Source: Sorghum bicolor (Eukaryota > Streptophyta > Magnoliopsida > Poales > Poaceae). Taken from it: a stretch of DNA of 64,000 nt. The stretch is taken from assembly GCF_000003195.3 (NCBI RefSeq), contig NC_012876.2, positions 1,189,935 through 1,253,934 on the forward strand. Reading direction: 5' to 3'. The position numbers and the translations under genes were made by a program. Positions 24,520-35,138 of the stretch are shown one piece after another (within the stretch, counting starts at the first letter, position 1; every line of letters begins with the position of its first letter). The notes beneath the pieces are model-generated. The model saw only the letters and a list, made by a program, of their open reading frames with translations, made no database searches and was not told the DNA's origin.

Positions 24520-26799
24520 TAATAAACAAAAACTATAGCTAAAGAATATGTTGTATTATATACTTATTAGGTTTGGGCCCCTATCCCGCGAGGGCCCTCG
24601 GCCGTCGCACCTCGTCCCCTCCCCTTAGGGCCGGCACTGATAATTTCGTATTGTGGTGTTGGCGTACAAGTGCACGCGTACAAGAGTATATGCCGCCGTT
24701 GCATGCTGTGTCGGTACATCCATATATGGCAACAAACAAGATTTTACCGTTGATTTAGTTGTTGCCTTTTCTTTTTATTTTTCTATATATTTTAGTAATT
24801 AATAATTACTTAATTATTACATGCATTTAAAAAAAATCAAGGGTTGAGATCTATTTGAGATTTTACCTCCTACAAAGGTAACAAAAAAAAAAGGTAATGG
24901 GTGTACCTTAGCAAGGCTCAAATAAACTACTTTATTCATGTCGCAATATATGTTTTTGAAAATCACTCTTTAGTATCTACATATCAGATCAATTATGGTA
25001 GGGTAGGATTAGTTTCCATACACTCTAACATTAACTGTTGTTATATAACTTATAAAAATGGAAAAGGGAGAGCACAGCCTTATGTGTAACCTGAAGCTAA
25101 AAACTGCATCAAATTCAGAACCGCCTTTCGTGATCTCTGATTCATCTTAGGGAGACTGTGTGCTTCCCAAGTTGGCTCATGAAAACGCCCACAATTGAGC
25201 TCCAGATTCATCCACATCTCCTTAAATCTGCTAAACACCGAACAAAGATGCCTTTCTAGAAACACTTGTCATTTATCTTACCTGGCTGCAAATTGCAGAT
25301 TAGCATAACATATGTATTCTTCTTTATGTTCATGTCAGGATGTATTTTAGACGAGGAAACATCGTTTTCACGAACATGACACACTCTCTCTCACAATGAT
25401 AGTTTTCAGTCCTAAAAAAAAGATGGCTGCCAATCTGGCATTAATTGCATATATATTCTTGGGTTCACTCTCTCTGGTTCTGGTTCTCCAATCCAATGAG
25501 TAGCATGAATGCAGTAGAGCCATTTTTTCAGTGGGCCAAGCAGAGAAAATTTTTGTGCATAGGTGTTGGTGATGCAAATTCTGTGTGAGAGAGCACTAAG
25601 AAGAGGGCATGGTTTTAAAAATGCAAATTGGCCAGGGAATCCTCTGGGCTGGGCACTGCAAATTGTTGGGGAAGAGATGCTCCATCCAGCAAAAGAGAGT
25701 GAAAGGAGGGGTTGTTGACGTGACACCAAATTGTTGGGCATCAGGTTTTCGATGAACCCTAGCAAAGCTAGCCATCTTTCTAACAAGAGACATATAGTCG
25801 TAAAGTGAAGCGAGGAGGAATTCATAGCAGGATTAGCCACCAAAACCCTAGTGCCGCAAAAGGGCCAGCGGAATTCGGAGAAAGCTGGCCGGCCTCCTTG
25901 TGTTTTGTAGAGGTAGACCAAATAAAATGCAAAAGAGAAGTGTCTGGCTGGAGGATTTAGCAATTTTTTTTAAAAAAAATTGTAACCAACTTCTTCACCA
26001 TCCTAGCAAGCATCCTAAAATTCTATTCTTGTAAAAGAATTTTGCTTTAGAGAGAGGTTGTAAAAGAATATAATTCTAGTAAGTATTCTTAAAATATATT
26101 AAATTCTTAGAGGTTGTTACAAGAATATAATAATTCTAGCTAGCACACTTGTCATATACTCAAAGAAAAATGCATCACTGACTCTGATTGCATGTACATG
26201 ATCAATTGGCTTGGTTATCACCATCACCAGGAACCAGAAACCTCAGAGCAAATCGACATACAAAATTCGAAGTCCATTCATTTGAAGCAAAAATTCCAGC
26301 AGGAGGGTAGGGGACCAGTACTAGCTACTGCCACTGCCAATCATCATCTGCAAGCGTTGCCACGCATCTTGACTTCAACTATCTGTGTATATATATATTC
26401 TCTGCCTCTAGTTGACTCCAACAAATTCAGCCATGCCCATGCATCTTTTTTTTTCCCCACAAACACGTCCGTTGACGCGTGTTTCATTAAGAGGGAAGCC
26501 ATGCCCATGCATCCACCTGTCCGCGCCACACGTGCACAGAAACAACAGCAGCAGCAGCATAGCATGGCGGCTGTGAAACACAGCTAGCGAAGACATGAAA
26601 ATTTTTCAGTCATTTTTCTTTTGAAAAGGAGAATTTTTCAGACATGGGTGCTCTGATGTGAGCCAAACAAAACGTTAAATGGCAACAGGTGTAAAGCAAG
26701 AGATGCGTATGGGATTTGATTATTCTTCTTCCATCATTCCATGAGACTAGCTAGCAAGACTGTATGCTAGCTAGCTGCAGAGCTGCTGGCTGGCAAGGA
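24519..26799. other. Upstream intergenic region of the MADS gene
   Basis: No protein gene is supported. A 183-codon minus-strand open frame (25412-25963) has no recognisable domain and no supporting splice structure, so I do not call it. The region is AT-rich with short GC islands and probably contains distal regulatory DNA of the MADS-box gene, but nothing specific can be read. Confidence 0.4.
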
Positions 26800-27054
26800 A
26801 GTAGTATATATGCACCGGCAGGGCCTGTGGTGACTGAGCAAGAAGACAGAGATCGAGGAGGAGCAACAAGGAGGGAGAGAAGATAGCACAAGGGCACCCT
26901 CGCCAACCTCGAAGCTAGTCCAAACTAGTGGGAGGTTGTGTGCAGGGATCGAGCAAGACGACAATTAACCTACTGTTGCTGCTGCTGCTGCTGCTGCTAC
27001 TGCTAGGTAACAACCAAGGCAAGCGACCAGGCAGCAATCCATCTCTCGGCATCC
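26800..27054 (+). promoter_or_regulatory. Core promoter and 5' leader of the MADS gene, with CTG run and upstream ATG
   Basis: A TATA-like sequence (GTAGTATATATGC, about 26802) is followed by a purine-rich leader. A run of CTG/CTA triplets occupies about 26971-27004. An upstream ATG at 26928 opens a frame with a leucine run that overlaps the true start (27055) in another register. If included in the mRNA it could reduce translation of the main frame. Confidence 0.5.
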
Positions 27055-29824
27055 ATGGCGCGGGGCAAAGTGCAGCTGCGGCGCATCGAGAACCCGGTGC
27101 ACCGGCAGGTGACCTTCTGCAAGCGCCGCGCGGGGCTGCTCAAGAAGGCACGGGAGCTCTCCGTCCTCTGCGACGCCCACATCGGCATCATCATCTTCTC
27201 CGCGCACGGCAAGCTCTACGACCTCGCCACCACCGGGTATGTCTTGTCGCCGTCGATGTTCTTGCTTGGCCGCCGTACGTCTCTGCTGCTGCTGGTCGAT
27301 GACGAGGTGGTGATGATCCGATCGACTGCAGGACCATGGAAGAGCTGATCGACAGGTACAAGACTGCCAGCGGAGAAGCTGCCGACGGCTCCGGCGACAA
27401 CAGAATGGTCAGTAGCAGTAGCTATAGTGCCCTCCCCTCCCTCCAAACAACTTGGCGGCCGGCAAGGCATCATGTGCTGGTTCTTGTGTCGTCCTGCTAT
27501 CTTTTTGCTTGCCAGTTGCCAATTACATCACTGGAACATTCATGACTAACACCAGAATATATGCTCCCTCTCCCAATTGAGCAACATGTGCTCATTCATG
27601 CATTCTTTGCTACTTTGAATATATGCATTAATATTTGTTTTCATTTTTCACTTTCTATAACAGTCGACTGTGTAGATTTTAATATCCCTAGCAAAAGGCA
27701 TGAGCTTCTAGTAAATAGACCACGGTACTATATGATTTTAGATGTTATTGGACTGCTTGTGGCTGGATTTTCCAAAAATGTTTGCTATGCTCATGCCATC
27801 CACAGCACCTATATATTGCATAGATAGATTAGATATGAGCACGTACAGTGTAAAACTACAAGCAGCCATCTCGCTGCAGTCTATATACACCTCTCTGCCT
27901 TTTCCTCTATTCTCCCTGATTGCTAGAAGCTTTGGCCATGTCTGCTACCCAGGATCCAAAACAAGAAACCATGGTGCTGCAACAGGAAATCAATCTGCTC
28001 CAGAAAGGACTCAGGTAAATTGTTCTCACAGCTCTGCCTTACGGTTTGTAGAAATTGCCTACTACAAGTCAGTTTGCTTCAGAATCCCACTGTCCATTAA
28101 CCAGCAAATGCGAACAAACTCGAACGAAAACATTTATCTTTGCTTACAAATTAGAGCTATAACATAGGTTCAGCAGGCTCCATGCTTTTGCCCATACCCA
28201 GGCCTTGTTTAGTTACACCTGAAAAGTGAAAACTTTTTGAAGTTGGCTACTATAGCACTTTCATTTGTATTTGGCAATTATTGTCCTAGGCTCAAAAGAT
28301 TCCTCTCACAATTTTCAACCTAACGGTGCAATTAGTTTCTTTTTATCTATATTTAATACTCCATGTATATGCCGTAAAAATTCAATGTGATGGAGAATCT
28401 TGAAAAGTTTTTGGATCTAAACAAGGCCTCAAGTACCAACTCAAACAAACAACACAAAACATTTCTATAATAGACAGAAACTCCAAAACCCAAGAATTAT
28501 TGGTCTTAAGCAACACTGAGGCCTTATTTGGATGTTGTGGTATTAATAAACTACTTACTTCATCCCAAATTATAAGTCATTCTAAGAATCTTAGAGAAAA
28601 CATCTCAAGTTTGACTAGATTAATATGATAAGATAATGGCCAACTTAGTACCATTACACTCTCTAGTAATTATATTTTCATTATATATCTATTTAATTTC
28701 ATAAATCTTTGTACTATACTTTTGGTTAAATTTGAGATGCTGTAACTCTTCAAGATTCTTAGAATGATTTATAATTCGAAATGGAGGTAGCACAGTTTTA
28801 GAGCCATCGATGTGAATAACCCATTGTTTAGGAAAAAAGATCGAGAGTGGAGTCTTTAAAACTCCCAAAGGACTACAATTTAGGCAATACCATGGTATTC
28901 AAAATCATAAACTTAGCTGCATCTAAACACATCATGTCACTCAAAAACCAAAGTGTTCCACAAAACCATGGTATTTTTTTCCCAAGGCTCCAAAAATACT
29001 TTGCGTCCAAACATGGCCTGAACTGTTTGCAAGAAAACCTGATCCGCCCTCTCAAAATAAGACTTATTCTGTTAATCTATTAAAAAGAAAAGAAAATGAG
29101 AAACGTTCCAAGTTTGCCATTAATCCTGACAAAAAGGAAGCATTTTGGTAGGTACATCTACGGGAACAGGGCAAATGAACACATGAATGTTGACGAACTG
29201 AATGCCCTTGAGAGGTACTTGGAGATATGGATGTACAACATCCGCTCTGCAAAGGTAATTCAGCAAACAATTTTTTTTTAAAAAAAAAAACGATTTCAGA
29301 CATTGCTAAAATTATATCGTGCCTAACAGATGCAGATAATGATTCAAGAGATACAAGCACTAAAAAGCAAGGCATGTCAAAAACTTGTACTCATCAACTC
29401 TATAAAGACCCAAAGTTTTTAGCATCCATAACTTACAAAAAGTATCTCCGTATATGCAGGAAGGCATGTTGAAAGCTGCTAACGAAATTCTCCGGGAAAA
29501 GGTACGGATTGTCAGTTCACTCTGAGCTATAAACTTCAGGTTTTATTCCATAATATCATGATAAGCAACTGACAGATTGTCAGTTCACTCTAGGCAATAA
29601 ACTTCAGTTTTGTTCCATATCATGATAAGCAACTTATGGTACGAATTTGATGTTGTATGCAGATAGTAGAACAGAGTAGTTTGCTTGATGTAGGCATGGT
29701 GGTAGCGGATCAACAGAATGGGCATTTTAGTACAGTCCCACTGATAGAAGAGATCACTAACCCACTGACTATACTGAGTGGATATTCTAACTGTAGGGGC
29801 TCAGAGATGGGCTATTCCTTCTAA
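27055..29824 (+). CDS. MADS26: MIKC-type MADS-box transcription factor, AGL12 clade (MADS26-like)
   Basis: Seven exons (27055-27236, 27332-27407, 27953-28014, 29152-29254, 29330-29371, 29460-29501, 29663-29824) encode 222 aa. Residues 1-60 are a MADS domain ([39 protein letters not shown]) for CArG-box binding and dimerisation. A short I region follows to about 86, then a K-box coiled coil (about 87-170, with [20 protein letters not shown] and [10 protein letters not shown]), and a C-terminus ending RGSEMGYSF. The order and wording match, from memory, rice OsMADS26, of the AGL12/XAL1 group linked to root development and stress responses. The intron after exon 5 seems to have a GC donor (AGCAAG/GCATGT at 29371/29372); no GT donor gives an open frame. 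Intron 3 is swollen to 1.1 kb by MITEs, and intron 6 holds a 66-bp tandem duplication. Confidence 0.93.
28201..28428. repeat. Tourist-like MITE (GGCCTTGTTTAG family), copy 2, in MADS intron 3
   Basis: Ends GGCCTTGTTTAGTTAC and ATCTAAACAAGGCC are inverse complements; the interior shares CTATAGCACTTTCATTTGTA and GGCTCAAAAGATTC with the copies at 1351 and 40855. Confidence 0.8.
28519..29020. repeat. MITE with nested Stowaway (28558-28787), in MADS intron 3
   Basis: The outer element has ends AGGCCTTATTTGGATG and, reversed, CAGGCCATGTTTGGACG. Inside it, 28558-28787 is a 230-bp Stowaway-type element: its arms CTTCATCCCAAATTATAAG and CCTCCATTTCGAATTATAA (minus strand) are inverse repeats through AGTCATTCTAAGAATCTT, and TA flanks both sides. 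Nesting gives the order of insertion: outer first, Stowaway second. Confidence 0.7.
29508..29638 (+). repeat. About 66-bp tandem duplication in MADS intron 6
   Basis: GATTGTCAGTTCACTCT, AATAAACTTCAG and ATCATGATAAGCAACT recur in order at 29508-29574 and 29575-29638. The duplication makes up most of the 161-bp intron. Confidence 0.85.
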
Positions 29825-30943
29825 CTGTAATAACACCCTGGAGGGCTCATTCTGTTGATTATGATTACTAGTGTGTAATACAATTAATAATGTTTGTGTA
29901 ATGGTTTGTTCTGCTACTTTGGTGTACCTTGTCGTATAAACCATAGCCCTTCAGGAGTGCCCTGGTATTGTATTGTGGTGCTTTTTACTTTCCATAATAA
30001 AGAACTACTACCGAGGAGTTCTCATGTTGTGCTATTTCTTCCTTATCAATTGAAATATATCTATGTTTGTGTTCATTTCTAATCATTGTGTCTACCAGTA
30101 CTAGGGCAATTAATCGGTTAAAAACTATGGATACATAATTTCAGCTTACACAGATCAAGGTGAGCAAAGTGATACATATAAAGAAAAAACATAGGCATTA
30201 GAAACCATGCTTGCACTATCAGGTGAGTCATCAGAATATCTATGTTCCATCCACCCCATTTTAATTTTATGTTCTTTTACTTTTAGCACCTAACTTGATA
30301 CAACAATAGCTACAATTATAGCAGAGGTGGAATGAACATTCTAAACTTGTCAGTAAACAAGACAACATCAGCGTAGTTAAGTACACATATACCCAAGGAA
30401 CGATGACAATGCATACATAGCCTTATATACGAAACAGATACAGCAATCCTTGCAACATAAACATGATATTCTTATCATCAGGCAAAAATATAGCATTCAA
30501 GTTTGCCTCCTAAAATGCGAATAATGATATTAACCAAAATCACCTATTGGGTTAGAAGAAACTACAATTTCTGAAATGGACACAGAGCTTCAGACCCAAA
30601 GACCAAGAAACACCTGCATACATGAAGGCCAAGTGTTTCGGATGCAGCGTGCAGCCTTTTTATTTCCGAGATTGTAACTACTGACAGAAAAATAGTAGTT
30701 TGAGAAAACATGTCTTGAAAACGGATAGGATTTGCTGTTTACACCAGAGTGACCATGAACATTGTAAGTACTAAGGATAAACAGCACTCATGACAGCAAT
30801 GAAAATACATTGTCCAGTTGGTTTCCACAACCAATACACACCTTATTAGAGAAAACTAGGAAACAAAAACTAAGCATTCCACATAAGAGACATCAATGTT
30901 TTGTCAAACTGGTATGCTCACAATAGGCATCATTCAACATGAT
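29825..30943. other. Convergent 3' flanks of the MADS and SDH6 genes
   Basis: The first few hundred bases are expected to be the MADS 3' UTR and the last few hundred the SDH6 3' UTR (minus strand). No gene or repeat is recognised between them. Confidence 0.5.
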
Positions 30944-33173
30944 TCAGCTCTTCTGGCCTGTTCGCGGAAAGAAAAAAGAAGAAGAATTAGAACAAACAAG
31001 GAATCTCCAATCTTCAAGAGTTTTAAACGTTGTAAAGATGACCTAAAAAGGCTAATACAAACCTGAAAAACTAATGTATTAGAATCATGCAGTTGCTTGA
31101 CTTTCAATTGTTTTCGTATTGGCAAGTAATCTCATGCTGAAACTGACACAATTGCATCCTATACTTTAATATTATTCACTCCAAAGAGAACCATAAACAT
31201 ATTCAGCCGCAACTCAAGTCAATTTTCATTTCATTAATTAGAGAAAAAAGAACCAAAGGAGAGGCAGAGCCAACTCCCCTAGGCCACCTGGCACCTAGTA
31301 CAAGAGTATCAGCGCCACACGCTGGAAAGAAAACACGACCAAAAACCCATCAGGAGCCTAAAGCAGCTGATGGCAAGTTGGCAACAACCTACATAGGATG
31401 TTTCATGCCTTAGCACCAGCCCAGCACCACAGATTACACTCTTCATCATGAACTACACGCACAACCTTTTGAAAGCAAGGACTACAGAGGCAATTATGTA
31501 CATATTGACCACAAATTATTTAGTACTATATATCTATCATTCTATCCAACAATTTGCACTGCAAGAAGCACTCTTTGGCATTTGATAGTCCTGCTTAGTG
31601 CCTCACAGAATTTGCATATCCATTCCCCCATGCAAATGTTTCTCTCCACCAGAAGACTGACTCAGGTACTAGAGAAAACTAGAGGGTGAACCCAAGAAAA
31701 CATGGATGCCAGAATTAAGACTGGAAGTCAGTGCCTTGCTCACAACAGCAATGGTTAGTCTGAAGATACATCCTGACATAAACATAAAGCCAACATAAAA
31801 TAGCACTATATTTGTTGAACTAAACTACACTTTGCACACAGTTTTAAAAGGCATCTTTGTTAGTAGTAGCAGGTTAACGAGATGTAGATGGATCTGTGGC
31901 TTAATTGTTTGAGTTTAATGAGGTAGCTCAAGAATCCCTCTAAGATTGATCAGTCATCACCATGGTTACTAAATAATTAGGTGCAGCTTTCGGTCTCAGA
32001 CACAGAAAGGTTATGTTCCAAGTTCCTACCACTTACAACAGTGGTAGTAGATCTGAGGTGTAAAGACTAAAGAGTGTTTTCAGACACATAAATTCTGACA
32101 TGAACATAAAGCAGCTGTAAATATAATACTAACCTACAATTTGTAGGTCTGAAATGAGTGGCAAGTGTTTCCAGAAAGTAATCATTGATTTGGTCAGGAC
32201 AAGGAGATGTGGATGAAACAGGTTAACACAAAGTTCATTCTAAAACTGAGTAGACTTAATACACTTAAATAGACAAAACTAGAATTACCACATCCAATCT
32301 GTAACTGGCACAAAAGCTTACGGAAAGATTGCAAAGTAGCTTAACACATAGTATATCACATAGTTGGTCAGGTAAGATTAGCTGTGTGTTAGTCGTGCTG
32401 AAATTGACACAACCACATCATTATTTCAACATTGTAATTCACAATTACAAGTAGGGCATCACATCCTCTACAGAATTAACCAATGTATGTTAAACAGGAA
32501 TCATCATATGAGGAAAGAGAGGACAAGATGGCACAAGGACAAGAACAAACCTGAGACCTTGTCCTCCCACCAGTAGATGAACCTAAGGTTGGCCCCCTGC
32601 CTGTCCATCTTGTAGAGCTGGTACCAGTGCTCCGCCACCTCAGATCCCAGCACGGCGCCGGTGATCGCCCCGAACCCGGTCGCCAACAGGACGCCTGCAG
32701 TCAATGACAGCCACCCACCCACAAATGCCGCCGATCAGCAACAGCAACAAAACTAAACCGATGTCACAACTCACAACCGATCTGGAAAACCTGGCAGCCA
32801 CACATAGCCGCAAGGCACACCGTCGATCATACCGTGCGGCGCCTTGGAGAACTTGAGCGCGACGCCTCCGAGGTGGGCGGCGCCGATGAAGCCCCCGGCG
32901 AGCGCGAACTTCCTCGACTCCCGCAGGGCCTTGAGCTGCGGAAACCGCATCTGTGGTCAGAGGAGACGACGAGGAGGAAGGGGGAGGGGAGGGGAGGGGA
33001 GCGCCGACCTGGGGCCCGTAGACGGGGTCGGAGGCGATGAACTCGTCGACGTCGGCGTCGGTCCACTTGGGGAGGGGCTCGGCGCGGCCGTAGACCTTCT
33101 TGAAGTAGTCGAGGAAGGCGAGGTTGCTCGCCCAGTGCTGCTTCAAGCCCTCGAAGTGCTCACCGATCCCCAT
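30944..33173 (-). CDS. SDH6: Succinate dehydrogenase subunit 6 (plant-specific complex II subunit)
   Basis: Four coding exons (33173-33009, 32935-32833, 32694-32551, 30957-30944) join in frame to 141 aa. The sequence opens MGIGEHFEGLKQHWASNLAF, contains the family hallmark PLPKWTDADVDEFIASDPVYGP (residues about 34-54 region), two glycine-rich hydrophobic segments (about 65-82 and 90-110) and SEVAEHWYQLYK before an aromatic YWWEDK. SDH6 is known as an accessory subunit of mitochondrial complex II in plants, thought to help membrane anchoring. The last exon holds only 14 coding bases (completing G, then QKS and stop) after a 1.59-kb intron; its acceptor has a strong pyrimidine tract (TTCTTCTTCTTTTTTC). 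I chose ATG 33173: the frame extends upstream, but only to a GTG. Family identity is from remembered similarity. Confidence 0.88.
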
Positions 33174-33365
33174 CGCCGCCGCCGCCGCCGGTTCGCTGGT
33201 CACTTGGATTCGTTTCGACGGCGAGGAGGTGGTGTTGCCCTTTTGCTGCGGTTGGTCTGGGGAAAGAAGGGAGGAGGAAGACGCCACTCAGTCAGGTGAC
33301 AAGTGGGCCCGGATGGACCGGGCTGGAATGGTCCTCCTATATGGGCTGAGCCCAACTCGAAAATG
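33174..33365 (-). promoter_or_regulatory. SDH6 5' leader and promoter with GGGCC motifs
   Basis: GTGGGCCCGGATGG (about 33303), ATGGGCTGAGCCCAAC (about 33342) and ACGGGCCTCGGC (about 33367) are site II-like TGGGCC/AGCCCA motifs, as in the RRF promoter. Such motifs are typical of nuclear genes for mitochondrial proteins in plants. A GCC/CCG repeat immediately upstream of the ATG gives the leader a high GC content. Confidence 0.55.
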
Positions 33366-33539
33366 CACGGGCCTCGGCGACTGCTGCCTTCTTTGTGCCG
33401 ATTTCAATTTTTCTTTTGTCTTTTTAAAACCTTTTTTGATTAATATAATATTTTTGACGAAAATAAACCTAATTGAGAGAAATTATTTTTTCTCTCATAC
33501 AATCACGTAAAAATACCTGGGGTTCTTGTTTCCTGTTGT

Positions 33540-33785
33540 CTCACTTTATCCCCGTTGCATCGAATCTTTGAATACCAATTATAAGTATTAAATATATGCT
33601 AATTATAAAACTAAGTATACATATGGAGGTTAATTTGCGAGACAAATCTATTAAGCTTAATTATTTCATGATTTGATAATGTGGTGCTACAATAAACATG
33701 TTCTAATTGTGAAATAGTTAGACTTAATAGATTTCATAATTAGTTTACTCACGTGCAATTAGTTCTATATTCTAATCAAAATAAA
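33540..33785. repeat. MITE-like AT-rich repeat
   Basis: GGTTAATTTGCGAGACAAATC and TGGTGCTACAATAAACATG are interior features of a very common grass MITE group. The terminal repeats are not clear enough to place exact ends. Confidence 0.4.
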
Positions 33786-33860
33786 TGTATCTCCAAGTTG
33801 CACGCATACCCAGTGCAATTCTTAATGAGACAACGAGGGAATGACTTGTGGAAATTAAGA

Positions 33861-34229
33861 GGGTGTTTGTCACTGCTCTACAAACTCTGTTCCATAAACT
33901 TTCTTGTGGAGCAGCTTCACAAAAAACTGGAGTTTATGGAGTACGGTGCTCTCACAACTCCACCATTTTTCCTCGAACGTGCGTGGAACTAAAACCGTTT
34001 GGCTAAAAAACGTAGAGTGGAGCTGAAAAACGTGGAGCAGAGCAGTCTCAAACACTCCCTACCACAAACTCCACTGTGGAGTAGCTCAAAAAAAACTGGA
34101 GTTTGTGGAGTACGGTGTTCTCACAACTCCACCCTTTTTTCCTCGAACTGAGTGCATGGAGCTGAAACCGTTTGGCTAAAACATATAGAGCGGAGTTGAA
34201 AAACATAGAGCAAAGCAGTCCAAACACCA
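33861..34229. repeat. Tandem pair of MITE-like units (about 175 bp each)
   Basis: Copy 1 (about 33876-34054) and copy 2 (about 34055-34229) share AAACTGGAGTTT-TGGAGTACGG, CTCACAACTCCACC, TTTTTCCTCGAAC and AAACCGTTTGGCTAAAA. The pair is bounded by GGGTGTTTG at the left and CAAACACC at the right. Confidence 0.75.
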
Positions 34230-34399
34230 TTAAACAGAGGTCTTGAACAACGACTAACTTTTTACCGATTTGTGTCATATAGAAATCAAAAGTGGTCTTC
34301 GACAACAACTAACTCCTTATCAATTTTAATCAAACATTAGAATTACACATTTTAATAGATTCTTGCCAATTTTAATCAGAAATTAGAATTACATATTTT

Positions 34400-34715
34400 A
34401 ATGGATCCTCACATACATAGTACAGAAATTAGAAGTATGATATAGTTACAAGTAAACACTTCTGCGTCTTACAATGAAAAAAATATCTATCAAGATTGTA
34501 TTTTTAATTTGATGCAAATTTAATAGAACATTATCGTATTATTGTCAATATTAACTTATAATATGGATGCATTTGGTCATCATAAAATGAATTACAAAAT
34601 TTGAATTTTATAGAAAGAATAAAGAAGAAAAATAGATATGTAATATTCTTATCATCATTTTTCATTAATGTTTAACTTTTTTTTCTACTGTGCAACGCAT
34701 GAACATGTTTGCTAA
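34400..34715 (+). mobile_element. Helitron 3' part, same family as the element at 54657
   Basis: It ends ACTGTGCAACGCATGAACAT followed by GTTTGCTAA at 34715, then T: a CTRR end. Upstream, TAACTTATAATATGGATGC and TTTGGTCATCAT match the 3' part of the Helitron at 54657-55890 (TTAACTTATATTATGGATG, TATGGTCATCAT). The 5' end was not found. Confidence 0.6.
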
Positions 34716-35053
34716 TAAATACTATGAAAGATTGAAATTTGAAACTAACATGAGATAGTCCTATCCTCTTCTACCTTTCTTTGCCTATATATATCTACGT
34801 AGGATGAATGTGTGTGTATCATCTCTCTCTGTCTCTGTTTTGGTTTAGTAGGCATTAAACTCTAACGGGGATCCGATCTAACTCTCTTGCTATATCCACG
34901 TATCACAAACGAGAGGAAGACTCTTCATCACCAAGCTAGGGTTAAAAAAACGAAAAGGGAACACAGAGACAACAAGGAGAAATCATCAGCGGCGAGATCC
35001 CTCGGTAGGGGAGCTACCGTCATTTACATCGATACGAACACAGCCGTGTGTTC
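34716..35053 (+). promoter_or_regulatory. Probable promoter and leader of the F-box gene
   Basis: TATATATATC around 34786 is a TATA candidate. CT-rich DNA (TCTCTCTCTGTCTCTG, about 34821) and a leader with AGCTAGGGTT follow. Transcript start not determined. Confidence 0.4.
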
Positions 35054-35138
35054 ATGATCACTGGAGGTAATTAGATCCCATTTTATGAAAGCCGTGTGTT
35101 CATGATCACTGGAGGTAATTAGATCCCATTTTATGAAA
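35043..35138 (+). repeat. 48-bp perfect tandem duplication carrying the F-box start codon and splice donor
   Basis: Two identical 48-bp copies (35043-35090, 35091-35138) each contain an ATG (35054; 35102) and, 13 bases later, the donor GGAG/GTAATT. Either ATG plus its donor joins in frame to the acceptor at 35185/35186. Confidence 0.85.

Noticed and set aside
25412..25963. 183-codon minus-strand frame
   Set aside because: No recognisable domain, no promoter or splice context, and similar frames are expected by chance over this length of DNA.
33174..33287. Extended SDH6 N-terminus starting at 33287
   Set aside because: The upstream extension begins with GTG, has no ATG, and the ATG at 33173 matches the usual family start.
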